A stretch of 64,000 bases of DNA from Chlorops oryzae (GCA_020466095.1 CM035806.1:385468-449467), one strand, 5' to 3'; shown: positions 11,531 to 23,661, numbered from the stretch's first letter. The notes: generated from the sequence alone by a model not told the origin. Numbers and translations: made by a program.

Positions 11531-13081
11531 TTTCTCAGAATTTAAAAAAACTGAAACCCAAATGAAAAACCGAAACTTTCACGAAATGTCTTTTTCCGAA
11601 CCGAAAACAAAAAAAAAACAATCCGGAATCGCAAATAAAAATCTCTGCTTTACGACTTTCCGGAGTTATATGCAATATGAACTGTCAAATTGGAAAATTT
11701 TTGTGTTGATCATATGACACCTTTGTCATGTGACAATATCGAAAATTCGAAAAAGAGATGAGTAATCTCGATTTTCGAAACTTACTACAATGCTGGAAAC
11801 TAATACAATTACAGCCTTGCTTTCTATCGATATATAGCTATTTAACGTTAACTCGTAAACTCAATACACGACATGATTTCGGAATAATTCCATTTGATTG
11901 CATGATAAGGAAACGAGATAGCGCTAACATTTACAAAAACACTGTCTGTTTTTCTTCGCTGTCTTTCTCTATTACTTGAATATGTTTCAAAAGATTTTTT
12001 CGTGCATCTGACTCTCGACTAAGCATTCGATAATGCAAACAAATTTTCGTCGACAGGCCAGGGGAAATGGAAAAACGTCTATCGTGTCACTATAAAAAAG
12101 TGGATGTACAACGTGCTTAGAGGTAATTCGTATAGGGTCGATATTTACGTCACATACGGTGGTAAGGTCTATTGTGACGTTGATAACATCTATCATAAAA
12201 ATCATCACTCATCCATATATTGTATAAGTATTCTTATTTATGAAGATAATCTAATTTGCATTATTGTGAAATATAAAGAGCTCTAAAGTATTCAAATACT
12301 CTTAAAGTTGCAAACATATTGATATATTACAGGCACATATATTTCTAAGTCAAAACATTTGGACCAGTTATTTATCGTCGACTGTATCCAATCTAATTTT
12401 ATATTGCAATAGACTAGAGAGGCATTTAACATGTGTAAATACATATTACTTGTCCCTGCAATAAACGCGTAATTTTTTATCATTCAACCAATGAACTGAG
12501 CAGCAATTGCAAATTTTCGCTAAGAACAGTTTAAGACTATGAACAATCACTATATTATTGTGAACGTAATAGAAGGTGTGAACACGTAATAGCTTTGCCG
12601 AATGAGCCATATAAACATTTCAACGTTAACAAATACAGCTTCGCTCATGTTCATTTACTATTTTGAACAAAATAGCATTAAGACACTAAAAACCATAGAA
12701 CAAGCTTCATTCCATAATATTGCATGAATTTTATAGTTTATTGTAACATGACACATGGCGTGAATTAGTGAATTAGTATAGTGTAATGGCTCAGTTACTC
12801 TTAATTGAACGTAACTTAACTTATAAAACTATGTTTTCCACAGATTTTTGTCTTAAGTCAAATAAAGTTGCACTACAACTATGCTTTAGCATGGGAAACA
12901 ACAACAACACGAATGCTATAAAATAGTAGTATGTGCCCGAAGTGGCGCTATCTTGCTCTCTTTGTATCATGCTCCCAGCTAAGTTTGCTCATGACAAAAA
13001 TACACAATATACACTCTTGAATGACAAGAGTCGTGCGTAAATCTGTATTTAAATATATATATATGTATATAAATCTTTTAT
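11531..13081. other. Intergenic between VhaAC45 and Gnptab; repeat fragment
   Basis: Positions 11879-12030 resemble 16285-16440 (shared ATTCCATTTGATTGCATGA and flanking words), so a dispersed repeat lies here. Positions 12890-12975 match the end of the hAT MITE at 3192-3424. No coding frame of interest is seen. Confidence 0.6.
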
Positions 13082-14956
13082 TTATATTCGAAGCACTCCA
13101 TGGACGCATTTCCTTACAATCTTTGCTTTGTACAAAATAAGAAATCTTAAAAGAAATAATACCAATAAAACGGTAGAACTATAGCCTATCATCATGGTTG
13201 CGCGCTTCCGACGACGCCACCGTTGATATTCATGCCATGTTGAGAAGCGATTCCGATAGCTTGCGGGAAGCTCAAATTTGCTATGTCTCGGAAAGAAAGA
13301 AATATAAAAATCTTCCAGTAAATTTCGTATGAGCGTATTATCCTCCAATTGAGTGGGATCCAAATTGTCGTTAATGCAATTGAACTTGCTGCAATGGAAA
13401 AGGTTACAGATCAAAGATATAAGATATGGCATACAAAATTTCACCGTGGATTGCGCCGAAAACGGTCGAGCTCGTATGTTACTTCAGTTATGTTGGATGT
13501 GAGCATCATGAAATTGCTGTGTGCGTTCCGTTTCGGATTAATCTTAAATTTATATTTAGGACGGGAGGCTAAATTTGAACTCATTGTTTCCGATAGCAGA
13601 GGGCATTTAGCGACCAATTGACGGGATATAGTGGGCTGAAAAATTTAAACATTGTATGTGTACACATTTATAAAAAGTCAATTAGGGCTAAATGATTTCA
13701 TCTTTTGGCAAGGCTGTCTAAATTGCCGATGTTGCGGACTTACCAGATTGGAGTCTTCATAGCGTTCGTAGGCCAATGTACTGAAGACAACATTGTTTAT
13801 GGAATTGATATCATCATTCAGCAGATTACGTGTACAGTTCCCGATGACCTCTTCAAAAAAGTGCATCGCTGGCCAATCCACAATAGGGAACATACGTGTC
13901 ATGAACGTACGCACCTCTCGGTCTGACCAAGTGCCCGAATTATCTGTATCGAACTCATCGAAGATTTCCTCCACACTGAGCGTCCGTTGCTCGCTCATCA
14001 GGAAAGGAATAATAAGCGAATGCGAATTGCAAATCATTCGCAGACCGAAATCGATTCGAGGCTGTCGCTATCACTTCGGTAGAGAACTTAGCTTGCATGG
14101 CTTCAATGATATCGCGATCAAGCAAAAACCCAACGTGGGCCAAAACATTACGCACCTTGAAGCCATAATGGCGATTGAGGAGCATATTCGTATTAATCAA
14201 TGACTGTGAATAAATATCTTTGGTGGATTTATGAGTGGATGAGTGGAAATCTTCAGACTTCTCAGTTGAGAGTTTCGAAATCGATGTTACTCGTGTTTGT
14301 TTTGTTTGTGAATTGGGCGCGTTAATTTGTTTATTGAATGCTTCGACGAGTCTTCGAAGTTCAGTGATATTGGTGAAATTTTTCTGGCGCATAAACTCTT
14401 TGAAGGAAGCAGCGTTTTTGTACTTCCGAAATTTCTTCCGCAGTGGAAAGTGTCGCACCACCTCCAGTGTTGGGTAATTCTCATTTAATTCCAATTTTTC
14501 CTTATCCATTTTATTTTCGCCGCTAACATCACTATGCTTGTGACCACTAGCTGTAGAGCAGTCTCCACCATCGTACTGGCAAGCAGAAATGTAACAATGT
14601 TGGTCACAGGCTCCGTCTCCAATATAGGTCCATGGACAATCTTCGGCACAGTCTGGCACCATCCAAGCTTGGTAAATATGCACACCTTCGGAGTGTGTGT
14701 ACAAGTCTTCTGGGTATAGCGGTACTCCAAGAAAAATATCGTCATTTAAGTACAAAAAACGCTTTGATAGTTTCGGTATACGATGGAGAAAAGTTTCAAT
14801 AGCTGCGCTGGAAAATGTTGGCAAGAGGTCAAGGTTATTGGCAAGCAGCTCATGTGGTACAATGGATACGCGCTCGTAGCTTATGTCAAGCCAATGTGGA
14901 ATTTGATTTGAAACGATGTAGACATGTCTTACCCAAGGAGCGTAGCGTTCTTAAAT

Positions 14957-14993
<37 letters not shown>

Positions 14994-15443
14994 GAATGAA
15001 TGAATGAATGAAAACGCTCTAAAAACTAGCTTGTTTCTGAGGTCAGAGCAGTTCTCTACCAAGTGAACGCAACGAATATTTCAGCTCGTTCTTGTCATCG
15101 AATCGCGCTGGGTCGAAGTCCATTCCACCTCCATTCCATTTAGCTGCAGAAGATATAAACTCTGGATCGGACCCATTTACCCAAGTGTAGACGACATCGA
15201 TAGGTTCGCAACAAAAAGAAGAAGGATCTGACGACGTTTTTGATAACGTATTTGTCTAAAATAAAAAATTTTCAAAATTATTATTTTTTGTTCCATCCCG
15301 CAGCAGCCTAACGATTTGATTACCGCTATCCAATATAAAAGCAGAAGACAAGCCAATATAGTTATAATGGTTACTTTCAATTTCCGCCGTCGTAGTCGCC
15401 AAATTCTTTGACGCCCGCAATTGCACCTTTCACTCATGCACAT
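13082..15443 (-). CDS. Gnptab: GlcNAc-1-phosphotransferase subunits alpha/beta (stealth family), with one apparent frameshift
   Basis: Five exons: 15324-15443, 15060-15255, 13744-14949, 13445-13635 and 13082-13388. They total 2020 nt; discounting one extra base near 13995 gives 673 codons including stop. Residues 23-40 form an N-terminal signal anchor. The stealth motifs follow: IDVVYTWVNGSDP (59-71), then NELKYSLRSLERYAPWVRHV, then RFLYLNDDIFLG (about 169-180). A cysteine-rich Notch/LNR-type repeat (about 206-236, ending YDGGDC), an EF-hand-like DTDNSGTWSDRE, an NPRKF block and a C-terminal membrane helix complete the family layout. The enzyme transfers GlcNAc-1-phosphate to mannose on lysosomal enzymes in the Golgi. 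The frame changes within a TTTCCTGATG stretch between AFAYYSF and LMSEQR, so either the copy is damaged or the consensus has an extra base. An AATAAA overlaps the stop codon (13077-13082). The exon 2-3 intron holds (GA)n and (TGAA)n runs. Confidence 0.88.
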
Positions 15444-16031
15444 AATTTATCGTCATATTTTTTTTTTGCTGAAATGATTTCAAAAACTTTCGTAGTGAAT
15501 CTTTTGGAAGCATTTCTTTGCCCATTCATATAAATTGTTCGGTCTTGTTAGTCTGCAAACCATGTTCCACGGATCGGTTTTTACTCAATTAAGTTATTGG
15601 AATCCTCAATAGAAATGAAATAAAATGCCTTCTTCTTTTTCATAATTAACAACAGCTGAAGCTATTCTTAAAGGTTTCGGTAGAAATATTGTGTTATACC
15701 TCCGTTGGGCGAAGAAAATCAATTAAAGTGTTTTGATGCTCTTGCTATTTTTTTTTTTTTTTACATTTTCATACCACACTTGCCAACATTTTTATTTTTC
15801 CGAGCGTCGTATCTTTTCTATAGATTTTCAGATTTATAAACAAAGAGATATTTATTTAGTACTAAATAAATCACTTACCTACGTGTCAGAGACATAATTA
15901 AACGAGATATCTTCATTAAATCTCAAACTAGAAGTAAACAAATACATAAATGGATCAGCTGTTCACATTGATCGATATCACTAGCTTACAGCATTTCTTA
16001 TACGCTATTTACACGTTAAGACATTTCGAAA
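15444..16031. other. Intergenic upstream of Gnptab
   Basis: Probable promoter and 5' leader of Gnptab, but no core promoter element is convincing. Poly-T at 15750-15762. Positions 16000-16030 carry ACACGTTAAGACATTTCG, the same word as the end of the adjacent inverted-repeat element. Confidence 0.4.
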
Positions 16032-16486
16032 GAGGCCATTTACACGTTAAGACATTTCGATAATGAAACACACTTTTTGTGGACTACGGACGCACGGTGA
16101 TGTGGTATGAGGGCGATTTTCTCTCTTCCCCCTCCTCCCTTGCCATCGAAAATTTGTTTCATTATGGAAATGTCTTAACGTGTAAATAGCGTAAAACAAA
16201 TAAAAAAATGAAACAAATTTTCGTTGGCAAGGGCCATACCATATCACATCCCCGCGGGTCCCTACTCAAGAGTCTGACACACGAACATTTTTCGGAACAA
16301 TTCCATTTGATTGCATGAGAAGGAAAGAGAAGCGCTGAACATTTAACAAACAACCGTCTTTTTTCTTCGCTCGTCTTTCTCTACTTACTTAATTGTTTCA
16401 GAAAATTTGTTCGTGTGGCTGACTCTAGACCTAGCCAACAAAAAGTGTGTTTCATTATCGAAATGTCTTAACGTGTAAATGGCCTC
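16032..16486. mobile_element. MITE with long inverted ends (GAGGCCATTTACACGTTAAG)
   Basis: The two ends are inverted copies for nearly 50 bp, running from GAGGCCATTTACACG inward to ACACACTTTTTGT. A related pair of words (ACGCTATTTACACG at about 16001 and CGTGTAAATAGCGT at about 16180) is interleaved, and another single end lies at 18413-18440. This suggests two overlapping insertions of one family. No clear target duplication. Confidence 0.7.
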
Positions 16487-17031
16487 TTATTGGGACATCT
16501 AGTGCTGGAGAAACATCGATTTTTGCCTACATCGATATTTCGCTATTTTTAGCTGAGCAACATCGATATATCGACCTTTTGCTAAATAAAACTTTTAGAA
16601 GTTTTATATTAACTCTTCGTACACCATTTGAAATTGGATTTGGTCTTTTAAAATAAAATAGGGCAAGGATTTTACAAAAATATTTTCAGAGTGGCCTGAA
16701 TCAAACGGTTTCCCCCTATTTCGGACACGGGTAATCGGAACGCATCTTTAGTTTTTTGAGTTACAGTTACGGTTTGATACGAACAAATTTTTTTATACTT
16801 CAGGATTTGGCGAATATCTATGTATGAGTTGAAGTTTGGTATTTTTAACTAACATCCATGTGTACTCTGAGATTTGCCAAGTAATTCTTTCGTTATTGAT
16901 AAAATGCCGCATTAGGGAGCTATACCATTTAAAACTAAAAAAAAACGCACGAGGAGGAGAGATGCTTCATTTTGTTAAATTTTATATTTGGCGGGGTTTT
17001 TTTCGACTTAAACATTTGATACAAATATATT

Positions 17032-18192
17032 CTATATATATCGCACTTCTCTCCTCTCTTCATAACCTAAAGATTTTTCGGCCTTCATTTCCCCGTCATT
17101 GAAGATGTTACCGTCAACAGTGTTCCCGTAGAGTGGAATTTTCGTATCTAAAAACCGAAATTGTTTCAATATATGCAAATCGTTGTCATAGCCAGCAATC
17201 GACATGAATTTAATCGGTTCCAATTGCCAGGCAATCGAGTATACTGCCGTTTGGGACACCGGTATGTCAGCGAGAAGTTCTCCATTAAAACTGTAGATTT
17301 GTGTATTTCTATGCTCCCCACCAACGAAAATTTCGTTCTCAACAAAATCGCAAACGTGCACACGACCAGGAAAGTCGAATTTCTCAGCAAAATGCATTGC
17401 ACTTAAATGCCACATGGATAGTTTTGGACCACCGCCGCATAACAACCAATCGTCTTTGACTGCAACAGCTCCTATAAAGTCACCTAGCTCAGGACGCATT
17501 ACTTCAATTTCTGAGCTAAATGGCAATGTCATATTTAGTCCATCCCGTTCACTCCATCCTGCGAACTGTGCCATCTTCAGACGCTGAATATATACACCCA
17601 CGACTATCTCCTACCACTCCATGTATATAGTCTGAATGACCCGTATAGGTTCTTATGATACGCCCATCTTCCAAATCAATTTGGTAAATATTATTGTCGC
17701 CGCATCCAGCAAATAGCATTTCACGTTCTCTCTCCCTGCATAGCCACATGCTATTAACATCTGGCACTTCAGTTGCATCCACATTCAAAGGAATTTTTAT
17801 CTCCCAACAACGCTGTTTACTCAACAGCTCATTGTTTTCATTCCATTCAATTCCGTAGATAACACCAATTGCGCCTACGATTAAAAATCGCCGATAGAAG
17901 CACAAGCTGTTGACTTCTACATCATTTCCTTGATGGAATACTTTCAATACAGGCGATGGCTTCTCTGTTGTTTCCAACTCCGAAATACTACAAAAAAAAA
18001 AAAGGAACGTCAATATCGTCATTTAATAGTAAAAAGTCATTTAAAAAATTATTTTACTTACTTCAATAAAAAAATGTCGCCATAGCGATTTCCGGCAAAT
18101 AGATATTTCTTTGAATCAGATATAACTTGAGAAATGACATTGTTATTAAGCAATTTTAGCATCAAAGCTCGATTTCTTTCGATTTCTCTCAT
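17032..18192 (-). CDS. thoc6: THO complex subunit 6-like WD-repeat protein, with one apparent frameshift
   Basis: Two exons: 18062-18192 (start ATGAGAGAAATC) and 17032-17987, joined by a 74-bp GT-AG intron. They total 1087 nt; discounting one base gives about 361 aa, near the usual THOC6 size of about 340. Visible signatures are LFAGNRYGDIFLL, the WD-type TYTGHSDYIHGVV...IYSASEDGTVR, and DDWLLCGGGPKLSMWHL, which closely parallels the THOC6 family line with a CGGGP turn. THOC6 is a WD40 beta-propeller member of the THO/TREX complex that couples transcription to mRNA export in the nucleus. The frame shifts at about 17562-17568 (AGGATGG), just after SEDGTVR. Both sides read well, so this is either a real lesion or a consensus error. 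The C-terminal tail is not conserved by eye. Confidence 0.82.
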
Positions 18193-18480
18193 CACGCGCT
18201 CCACTCGCTTTCTAAGTTCGTTTCAGATAGAATAAAGGCTCGTTAACCAAACATAAACAAATGAAGGTTGGCAAAATGATGGCGTTTTAAATCTTGCGAT
18301 GGGATCGATGACTTTATCGAGTATCGATTTTTTTTTTTTTTTTTTTTGTAAAGCTCCTGGCACACAGCGCATCATGCACGTAGGGTGTATTAAGGCTCAA
18401 AGTGCGTTATTGAAATGTCGTAACGTGTAAATAGCGTATGAGCACTTCAGAGTTAAGCACCATGTGGAAAAGCGCTATAA
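18193..18480. other. Upstream region of the THOC6-like gene
   Basis: Contains a poly-T run (18330-18348) and, at 18413-18440, a single end of the 16032-16486 MITE family. No promoter element is recognised. Confidence 0.4.
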
Positions 18481-19073
18481 AGCGAACCCGACACGGTACT
18501 GAATAGCCTACTGAATTCATACGTACGTGTTCAGTATGTTTGCGTCGACACGTTACTGAATTTAGTATACTTCATTATTTGTCGCTTGTTTTCAACGAGT
18601 GCAGACGACGATGTCAAACGCGGACAAAATAATTTTGGCGGCTGTTGTAGTGGCATTAAAAAAAAAAAAGGAAAACGAAAAACAAAAAAACAAAAAAAGA
18701 ATTTGGATGAAAAATTGGCTAAAAAAAAAGGAAGGAATTTGCTCATACTAATTTTATATTCTGGGCTTTTTATATCCCACAGCGCAGGTAAACCACGGTA
18801 AAATTCAATGAATTCCAAAATAAATGATTTATCATCGTTGTCCGCCATCACGTCGTCTCGCCGTAAAATTTTCCCTCAAATGAATTCAGTTACTGAATTC
18901 AGTATGTCGCGCATACGCGTTACTGAATTCAGCCATTCAGTACGCAAAATCAAAACGATTTGGATTTTGCGTACTGAATCGCTTCCCTCGTTGTAAGTGA
19001 GACGCATACACATCTATTTCACTAATACACATATAGCGTTCAGTACTGAATTCAGTACCGTGTCGGGTTCGCT
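18481..19073. mobile_element. Harbinger-type MITE rich in TACTGAATTCAGTA palindromes
   Basis: The ends are AGCGAACCCGACACGGTACT and its inverse, flanked by TAA on both sides (18478-18480 and 19074-19076). The 593-bp body repeats TACTGAATTCAGTA-like words at least six times and has no meaningful coding frame. Confidence 0.8.
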
Positions 19074-20300
19074 TAAGCTATGTATGCGCAAACATGGATT
19101 TTCAGTCCGCATTTACTTCGCAATGATTTCTTTTTCAGCACATCCGATCTCACTGAAATCCAGATAAAAATGAACCCTTTTCACCTACACACTATACAAC
19201 CCTCTTGTACAAACATCACCGAAAATCAAAATCTTTTTACGTTCGCGCAAATTTACGCGCAAGCACAGATTCAGTATTCATGACGAAAAATGCAGAATTG
19301 AAGAAACCCTTTCAGACTACACACATCTGCACTTAGCACCCATTCTAATTTAGCATCAGCTGTCTCGTTTTTTTAATAAGGCGGTCAACCGTCCCGCATT
19401 CTGCTGAACAATTCCGTAATGACAGTTGTAGTGCCGAATAGCGAAATTTTATAAAACAGTCCAGCAAACCATTTAAGGAGTGTCGTATGCTCCGCATTCC
19501 CCGTTTAATTTGGGCACCTGTGAAAACTTTTTGGACATTCGAATCGAATGCCCAGAAGCAGTAAAAAAATATGCCACTCATGTGGAAAAAATGATTTTAA
19601 CAATAAGTTTTAATTCCTTAGGGTACTGTCCATCAATTACATAAGGAAGATTAATATTTTGATGTGTGAATTCATTCCTTTTCCTTATCAGTTTTTCATT
19701 CAGACTCCTGCTTTTCGGCTCTTTAGCTTGTTATCACAATTTTAACATAGCGCTTCGACGGGCAATAATTATTTCTAGAAATCTGTCAACTTGAGCAATT
19801 TTTCCAATGGAGACCGCTCATTTGAAAAAGATGATGATATATGGTAAGCCAACTTTTAGTTTGGCAATAAGCTTTCATTTTACAGGCGAATTTCATTTCT
19901 ATGAAATTTTCAAAGTGCTCACGTGGTAATATATGGAGCACAAAGTTGTTTTAACTACCCACGGCTCGAGCGCCGCACAACAGCTTGTCCGAAATCATTA
20001 AAAAATTTCCATGGCATTACATGTAAAAACCCTCAGTGGTAGTATTGTTAATTTTCGCCAGAGCAATTTGACATATTGCTAGCAATTGCGGCGTCTAATT
20101 ATCCGCGTCTGCCATTGTCGTCCGTACTCAAAAAAGGTAAACGAACAATGAAACGGCAGCGCGCCGTGTGTGGCCAAAGGGCTACACATATACACGGACT
20201 TGCAGCATGTGCTGCATGATGCGCTGTGTGCGAGCCGCTTAAATAACGTATTAATATCCACAGTATCGATATTTTATTTAGGATAATCGAAAACGTCAAT
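19074..20300. other. Intergenic, nothing recognised
   Basis: No gene, clear repeat family or RNA gene was recognised. Short open frames (for example 19345-19581) have no domain signature. Confidence 0.4.
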
Positions 20301-21207
20301 GAGGCCTTTTACATTAGTCAATAGTTGATCGTCAATTCCTATCGATATTCCCTTTTGGAGTTGCATTCGCTTTTACACTTACTCGAAAGAATTGATCGTC
20401 AATTCTTACTTCGTTTGCCTTTTATGAATTATTCCTCTTCACACAGGGGTGATATTTTATAAAATTCAAGCAAATCTGAAATATGTATCGCTCTGATTAA
20501 GGGTTGATAGCAGAAGCATAAATACAGCACTACCTGTTTTGTTTTAATGGAATTTAATTATTAATGCTAAGGAGTATTTCAAATGCTTGAATTTAAAACG
20601 CTTTTGAAAAAGACATTTAGTGAGTAGCTGTTAAATTTCTGTTTGAAAATAATCTATTAACGATTTGTAGGAGTAAACTATCTAGGATTTCATATTGTCA
20701 AATGAATTAAAGCGAAACTCCAGATCGACGTAAAATATTCAGGCGTAGAAATGTAGCTGCTTCCATTAAATACATTCAATACTTGATTCAATGAAGCAGC
20801 ACAAAGTTTCCATCTTGCCGCGATACCGCAAACAACCGTCATTAGCATCGTTTATGGAGTTCGCCTTAATTTTAATTATATTCATCACATTTTTCTCCAT
20901 ATCATTATAACATAAAAATTAGTCTTCAATTGTATATTTCGGTACATACAAGAATGTAAGATCCAAAATATTGATCAAGAAATATAAGTAAAAACATATA
21001 ATAGCAGCGATGCTGTCTCCACGAAGCAACGAAACGAATAAATAAATGTCAGAAATTTGTTCCAGCCATCGATAAGTTCGATAAACGAAGAGAGCAAAGA
21101 CGGATGAGCGAGTACGTGCTAACAAAAACGCTCACTTTTCGATAACGATATGTTATCGTTTGTACTGAATGAGAATTACGGTCAATATTGACTAATGTAA
21201 AAGCCTC
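20301..21207. mobile_element. Non-autonomous element, GAGGCCTTTTACATTAGTCA ends
   Basis: The inverted ends are GAGGCCTTTTACATTAGTCA and TGACTAATGTAAAAGCCTC. A second copy in opposite orientation lies at 51411-52349 and shares the interior (TATCGATATTCCCTTTTGGA near one end, a TTATCGATGGC stretch near the other). Both copies are flanked by AAT. No transposase frame. Confidence 0.8.
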
Positions 21208-21254
21208 AATAGTCGTGAACGCCGATTGTCAATTGTTCCTAAAAAATTTCCGAG

Positions 21255-21448
21255 ATGATAACAGATGTGCAGTTGGCTATTTTCTCCAACATCTTGGGAG
21301 TTTTCCTGTTTCTGCTGGTAGTTGCATATCACTATATCAACGCCAACAGTACACAAAAGTATGAAAAACGAAGATTATCTGAACCATCTGACAAAACTAA
21401 CCTCACTTTCAATTTTTTTGTTTCAGAACTACCGCGAAGAATAAATGA
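21255..21448 (+). CDS. Ost4: Oligosaccharyltransferase complex subunit OST4
   Basis: A 41-aa membrane minigene in two exons, 21255-21358 and 21427-21448, with a 68-bp GT-AG intron near the C-terminus. The first 30 residues ([20 protein letters not shown] and on to [10 protein letters not shown]) are nearly identical to the highly conserved animal OST4. Reading through the intron would give a longer, unlike tail, while the spliced tail STQKTTAKNK fits the family length and basic end. OST4 is a single-span ER protein that stabilises the catalytic STT3 subunit for N-glycosylation. A poly(A) signal AATAAA lies at 21530-21535. The ZNF511-like gene converges from the other strand 107 bp downstream, so 3' UTRs probably overlap. 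Confidence 0.95.
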
Positions 21449-21555
21449 ATTCCATTGAATCAATGATCAATTTTTTTTTTTATATTTAAAACTTTTTACT
21501 TTTATGTATTGATATAAATTGAAGAAAGTAATAAAAGGGCTTCCAAGTGCCCAGT

Positions 21556-22290
21556 TCATTCCTCTAAAGCGTCCATTAGTTCATTCATGTTTTCAAAAGT
21601 AGGTCTTTTGGTGCATCTTTTGTCGAAGTTTCGCTCCGCATTACGTCCGAATTTAAAAGCTGTTCTTCCTTTAGTGGTGGCGGCGGCGGCGGCGGCGACA
21701 TCAGGCTTCTTAGGCTTAGGCAATTTTTCATCGGCATCCACTTCCAGCTGATATTCGTTGCCTTTCTCGTCAGTGAAACGGAAATTCGACGGAAGCTTGT
21801 GCAATTCGATGCAATGTTTTTTGCGCTCCTCTGGCGTAAACATTCGATTTTTACATTCCTCCATAAAGCAAATGTACATAGCCTCACCTCGGTCAACGCG
21901 TGCTTGGAAGTATGAGTCGTGTTTTTCGGAGATGTGAATATCTAGAAGATAAGGTGTGGGTAAAGATCGTTTGCAGCTCGCGCACAGATTTTTATGTGAA
22001 GCAGTGTAGTGCGTCTGATAGGACGAGACATCTTTAAAGGTGTCAATGCAGCCAGGCACATTGCAAGTTATAGAGGGCTCCTGTTTTGGTTTTGTCTTAT
22101 CGTTATTTCTCAGGATTCCCGTTTTCTTGAATTGGGTCAGTAGTTTCTCGTTAACTGCTACAAAGAATTCATCATCAGGAGATTTTTGTCCATTAGGAAT
22201 ACCGCTCAACAGTGATTCTAGCTCAATCGACGAAAGAGACATTCTTAAACCTCTTGCTAGGGACATATGAACAAGGTGACCATGTATCAT
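21556..22290 (-). CDS. Zinc finger protein 511-like (three C2H2-type fingers)
   Basis: A single-exon frame of 244 aa. Three Cys/His fingers are visible: C76-H99 (CNVPGCIDTFKDVSSYQTHY...H), C103-H124 (CASCKRSLPTPYLLDIHI...H) and C141-H164 (CFMEECKNRMF...HCIELH), joined by the segment DSYFQARVDRGEAMY. This order and these linkers match ZNF511-type proteins, conserved from flies to mammals and of poorly known, probably nuclear, function. The C-terminus has an Ala run (about 198-204) and a basic segment ending FKFGRNAERNFDKR. The start could instead be the in-frame Met at residue 9 or 17, since the first 16 residues look unconserved. It is convergent with OST4. Confidence 0.87.
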   Translation of the reverse strand: MIHGHLVHMSLARGLRMSLSSIELESLLSGIPNGQKSPDDEFFVAVNEKLLTQFKKTGILRNNDKTKPKQEPSITCNVPGCIDTFKDVSSYQTHYTASHKNLCASCKRSLPTPYLLDIHISEKHDSYFQARVDRGEAMYICFMEECKNRMFTPEERKKHCIELHKLPSNFRFTDEKGNEYQLEVDADEKLPKPKKPDVAAAAAATTKGRTAFKFGRNAERNFDKRCTKRPTFENMNELMDALEE

Positions 22291-23271
22291 TTAGAAAATA
22301 CAGTGTGGATTTAAATTTCTTCATGTGACCAATATGAGGTACATTAATTTAAAACGAGTTCATAAATTACTTATAAAAAGGAAGGACTTTCGCTAAGTCA
22401 TTCAAAAAAGGAACCTTATTCAAAATTTGTTTTTTGCTTCAATACTTAAAATAGTCTCAGTTCCGTTCAGTCGAAAAGTTCGCGTCGCGTCTTAAGTCTT
22501 TGCGCAGACAATTCTGTTATTTAAAGCGAGAGATATAGAGCAAAGACTTAAGACTCGAACGTGAAAACAGTAATAAAAACCTTACGTAATTAATGGACAG
22601 CCCCTAATTAGAAAAACCTAAGTCCATATACAATGCTCTCAGTTCAAATAAGTAAGGGAAAACTAAGGCCAAATTCGATCGTCATGATCCTTGGACAGAT
22701 TGAAATTTTGGACAATTTTGCAGACGAGTTCTGTGACACCCTCGTAAACCTTCAAAAAGTTTAAATAAACTAAGTTGAAGACCAAAAAAAAAAAAAATAT
22801 TTATGTTATGTTTTTTCAATTTCAATTTATGGTCACCGTAGCTATAGGGAAACGCAATTTTTTTTCCGTTTAATCTGCAAAGAATAGATTTCCTCTTTGT
22901 ACATTTCGATTTCGTTGATTTTACCCTTAAAATTGAATCGCACGAAGCTAAGCTCATTCTAACCCTATAGTTGTTACCGAGCTTGGGCTGATGTATTCCA
23001 AACTAATACTTACGGAAGGAATGTTTCAATGATTTGCTTGTTTAACTTCAAAGAAAATAGTGATCCTAATGGCTTTTCATTCAATAGGCAATTTAAAGTT
23101 TGAAGCAATCTACAGACCTGGTCACAATTACGATTTTATTTCATATTGATTTTGGAAACTGTTAATGCGTAAGATAGCCTTTACAAATAAAGCCTAAACG
23201 GATGAAATAACGGCGTAACTTACATTTATCCTGACAAAACATCGCTGGTTACACCGTATTACACGTATCAC
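22291..23271. other. Intergenic, nothing recognised
   Basis: AT-rich. GACTTAAG-type words occur at 22490-22560 in inverted positions. No gene is recognised. Confidence 0.4.
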
Positions 23272-23661
23272 TTAATGATATTTGTAGTTCCTGTGGTGCC
23301 TGAATTTACCATAGTTGATAACATAAAAGAATGTCATTGCAGCGAATGTGAGCTGAAAGAATGGAGCAATGCCAGCACGCTTCGGCTGTACATATTTGTG
23401 TTGCCAACGCCACCAAGCCCGACTTATAGCGCCCACCATGGCATTTGGAGACTTATTCCGGCGACCAAACCATGCACCGAGTTCACCTAATTTAACCTGA
23501 CTGAGTGGAGTGTCAGCTGGACGAAAAGAATAAGAAAAATATTTTAATATAACCTAACCATTACAGCCATTACGTAACTTACGTTTTCCATAATAACGTG
23601 CAGGATCATAAGGGCCATGAGCCTTTGGATTATATTCTGCTGGATAATCACCGAAAGCCAT
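23272..23661 (-). CDS. ATPsynF: Mitochondrial ATP synthase subunit f
   Basis: Two exons, 23583-23661 and 23272-23516, with a 66-bp GT-AG intron, give 107 aa, the length I recall for the Drosophila protein. The N-terminus MAFGDYPAEYNPKAHGPYDP and the C-terminus ending in HHRNYKYH are family hallmarks. The middle carries GELGAWFGRRNKSPNA and SRAWWRWQHKYV, followed by the single membrane helix (GIAPFFQLTFAAMTFFYVIN). Subunit f is part of the membrane Fo sector of the ATP synthase in the inner mitochondrial membrane and supports dimerisation and stability. No frame damage. Confidence 0.95.

Noticed and set aside
17549..17601. Programmed ribosomal frameshift in the THOC6-like gene
   Set aside because: No slippery heptamer or downstream structure is evident and the family is not known to use one. 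A sequence error or mutation is simpler.
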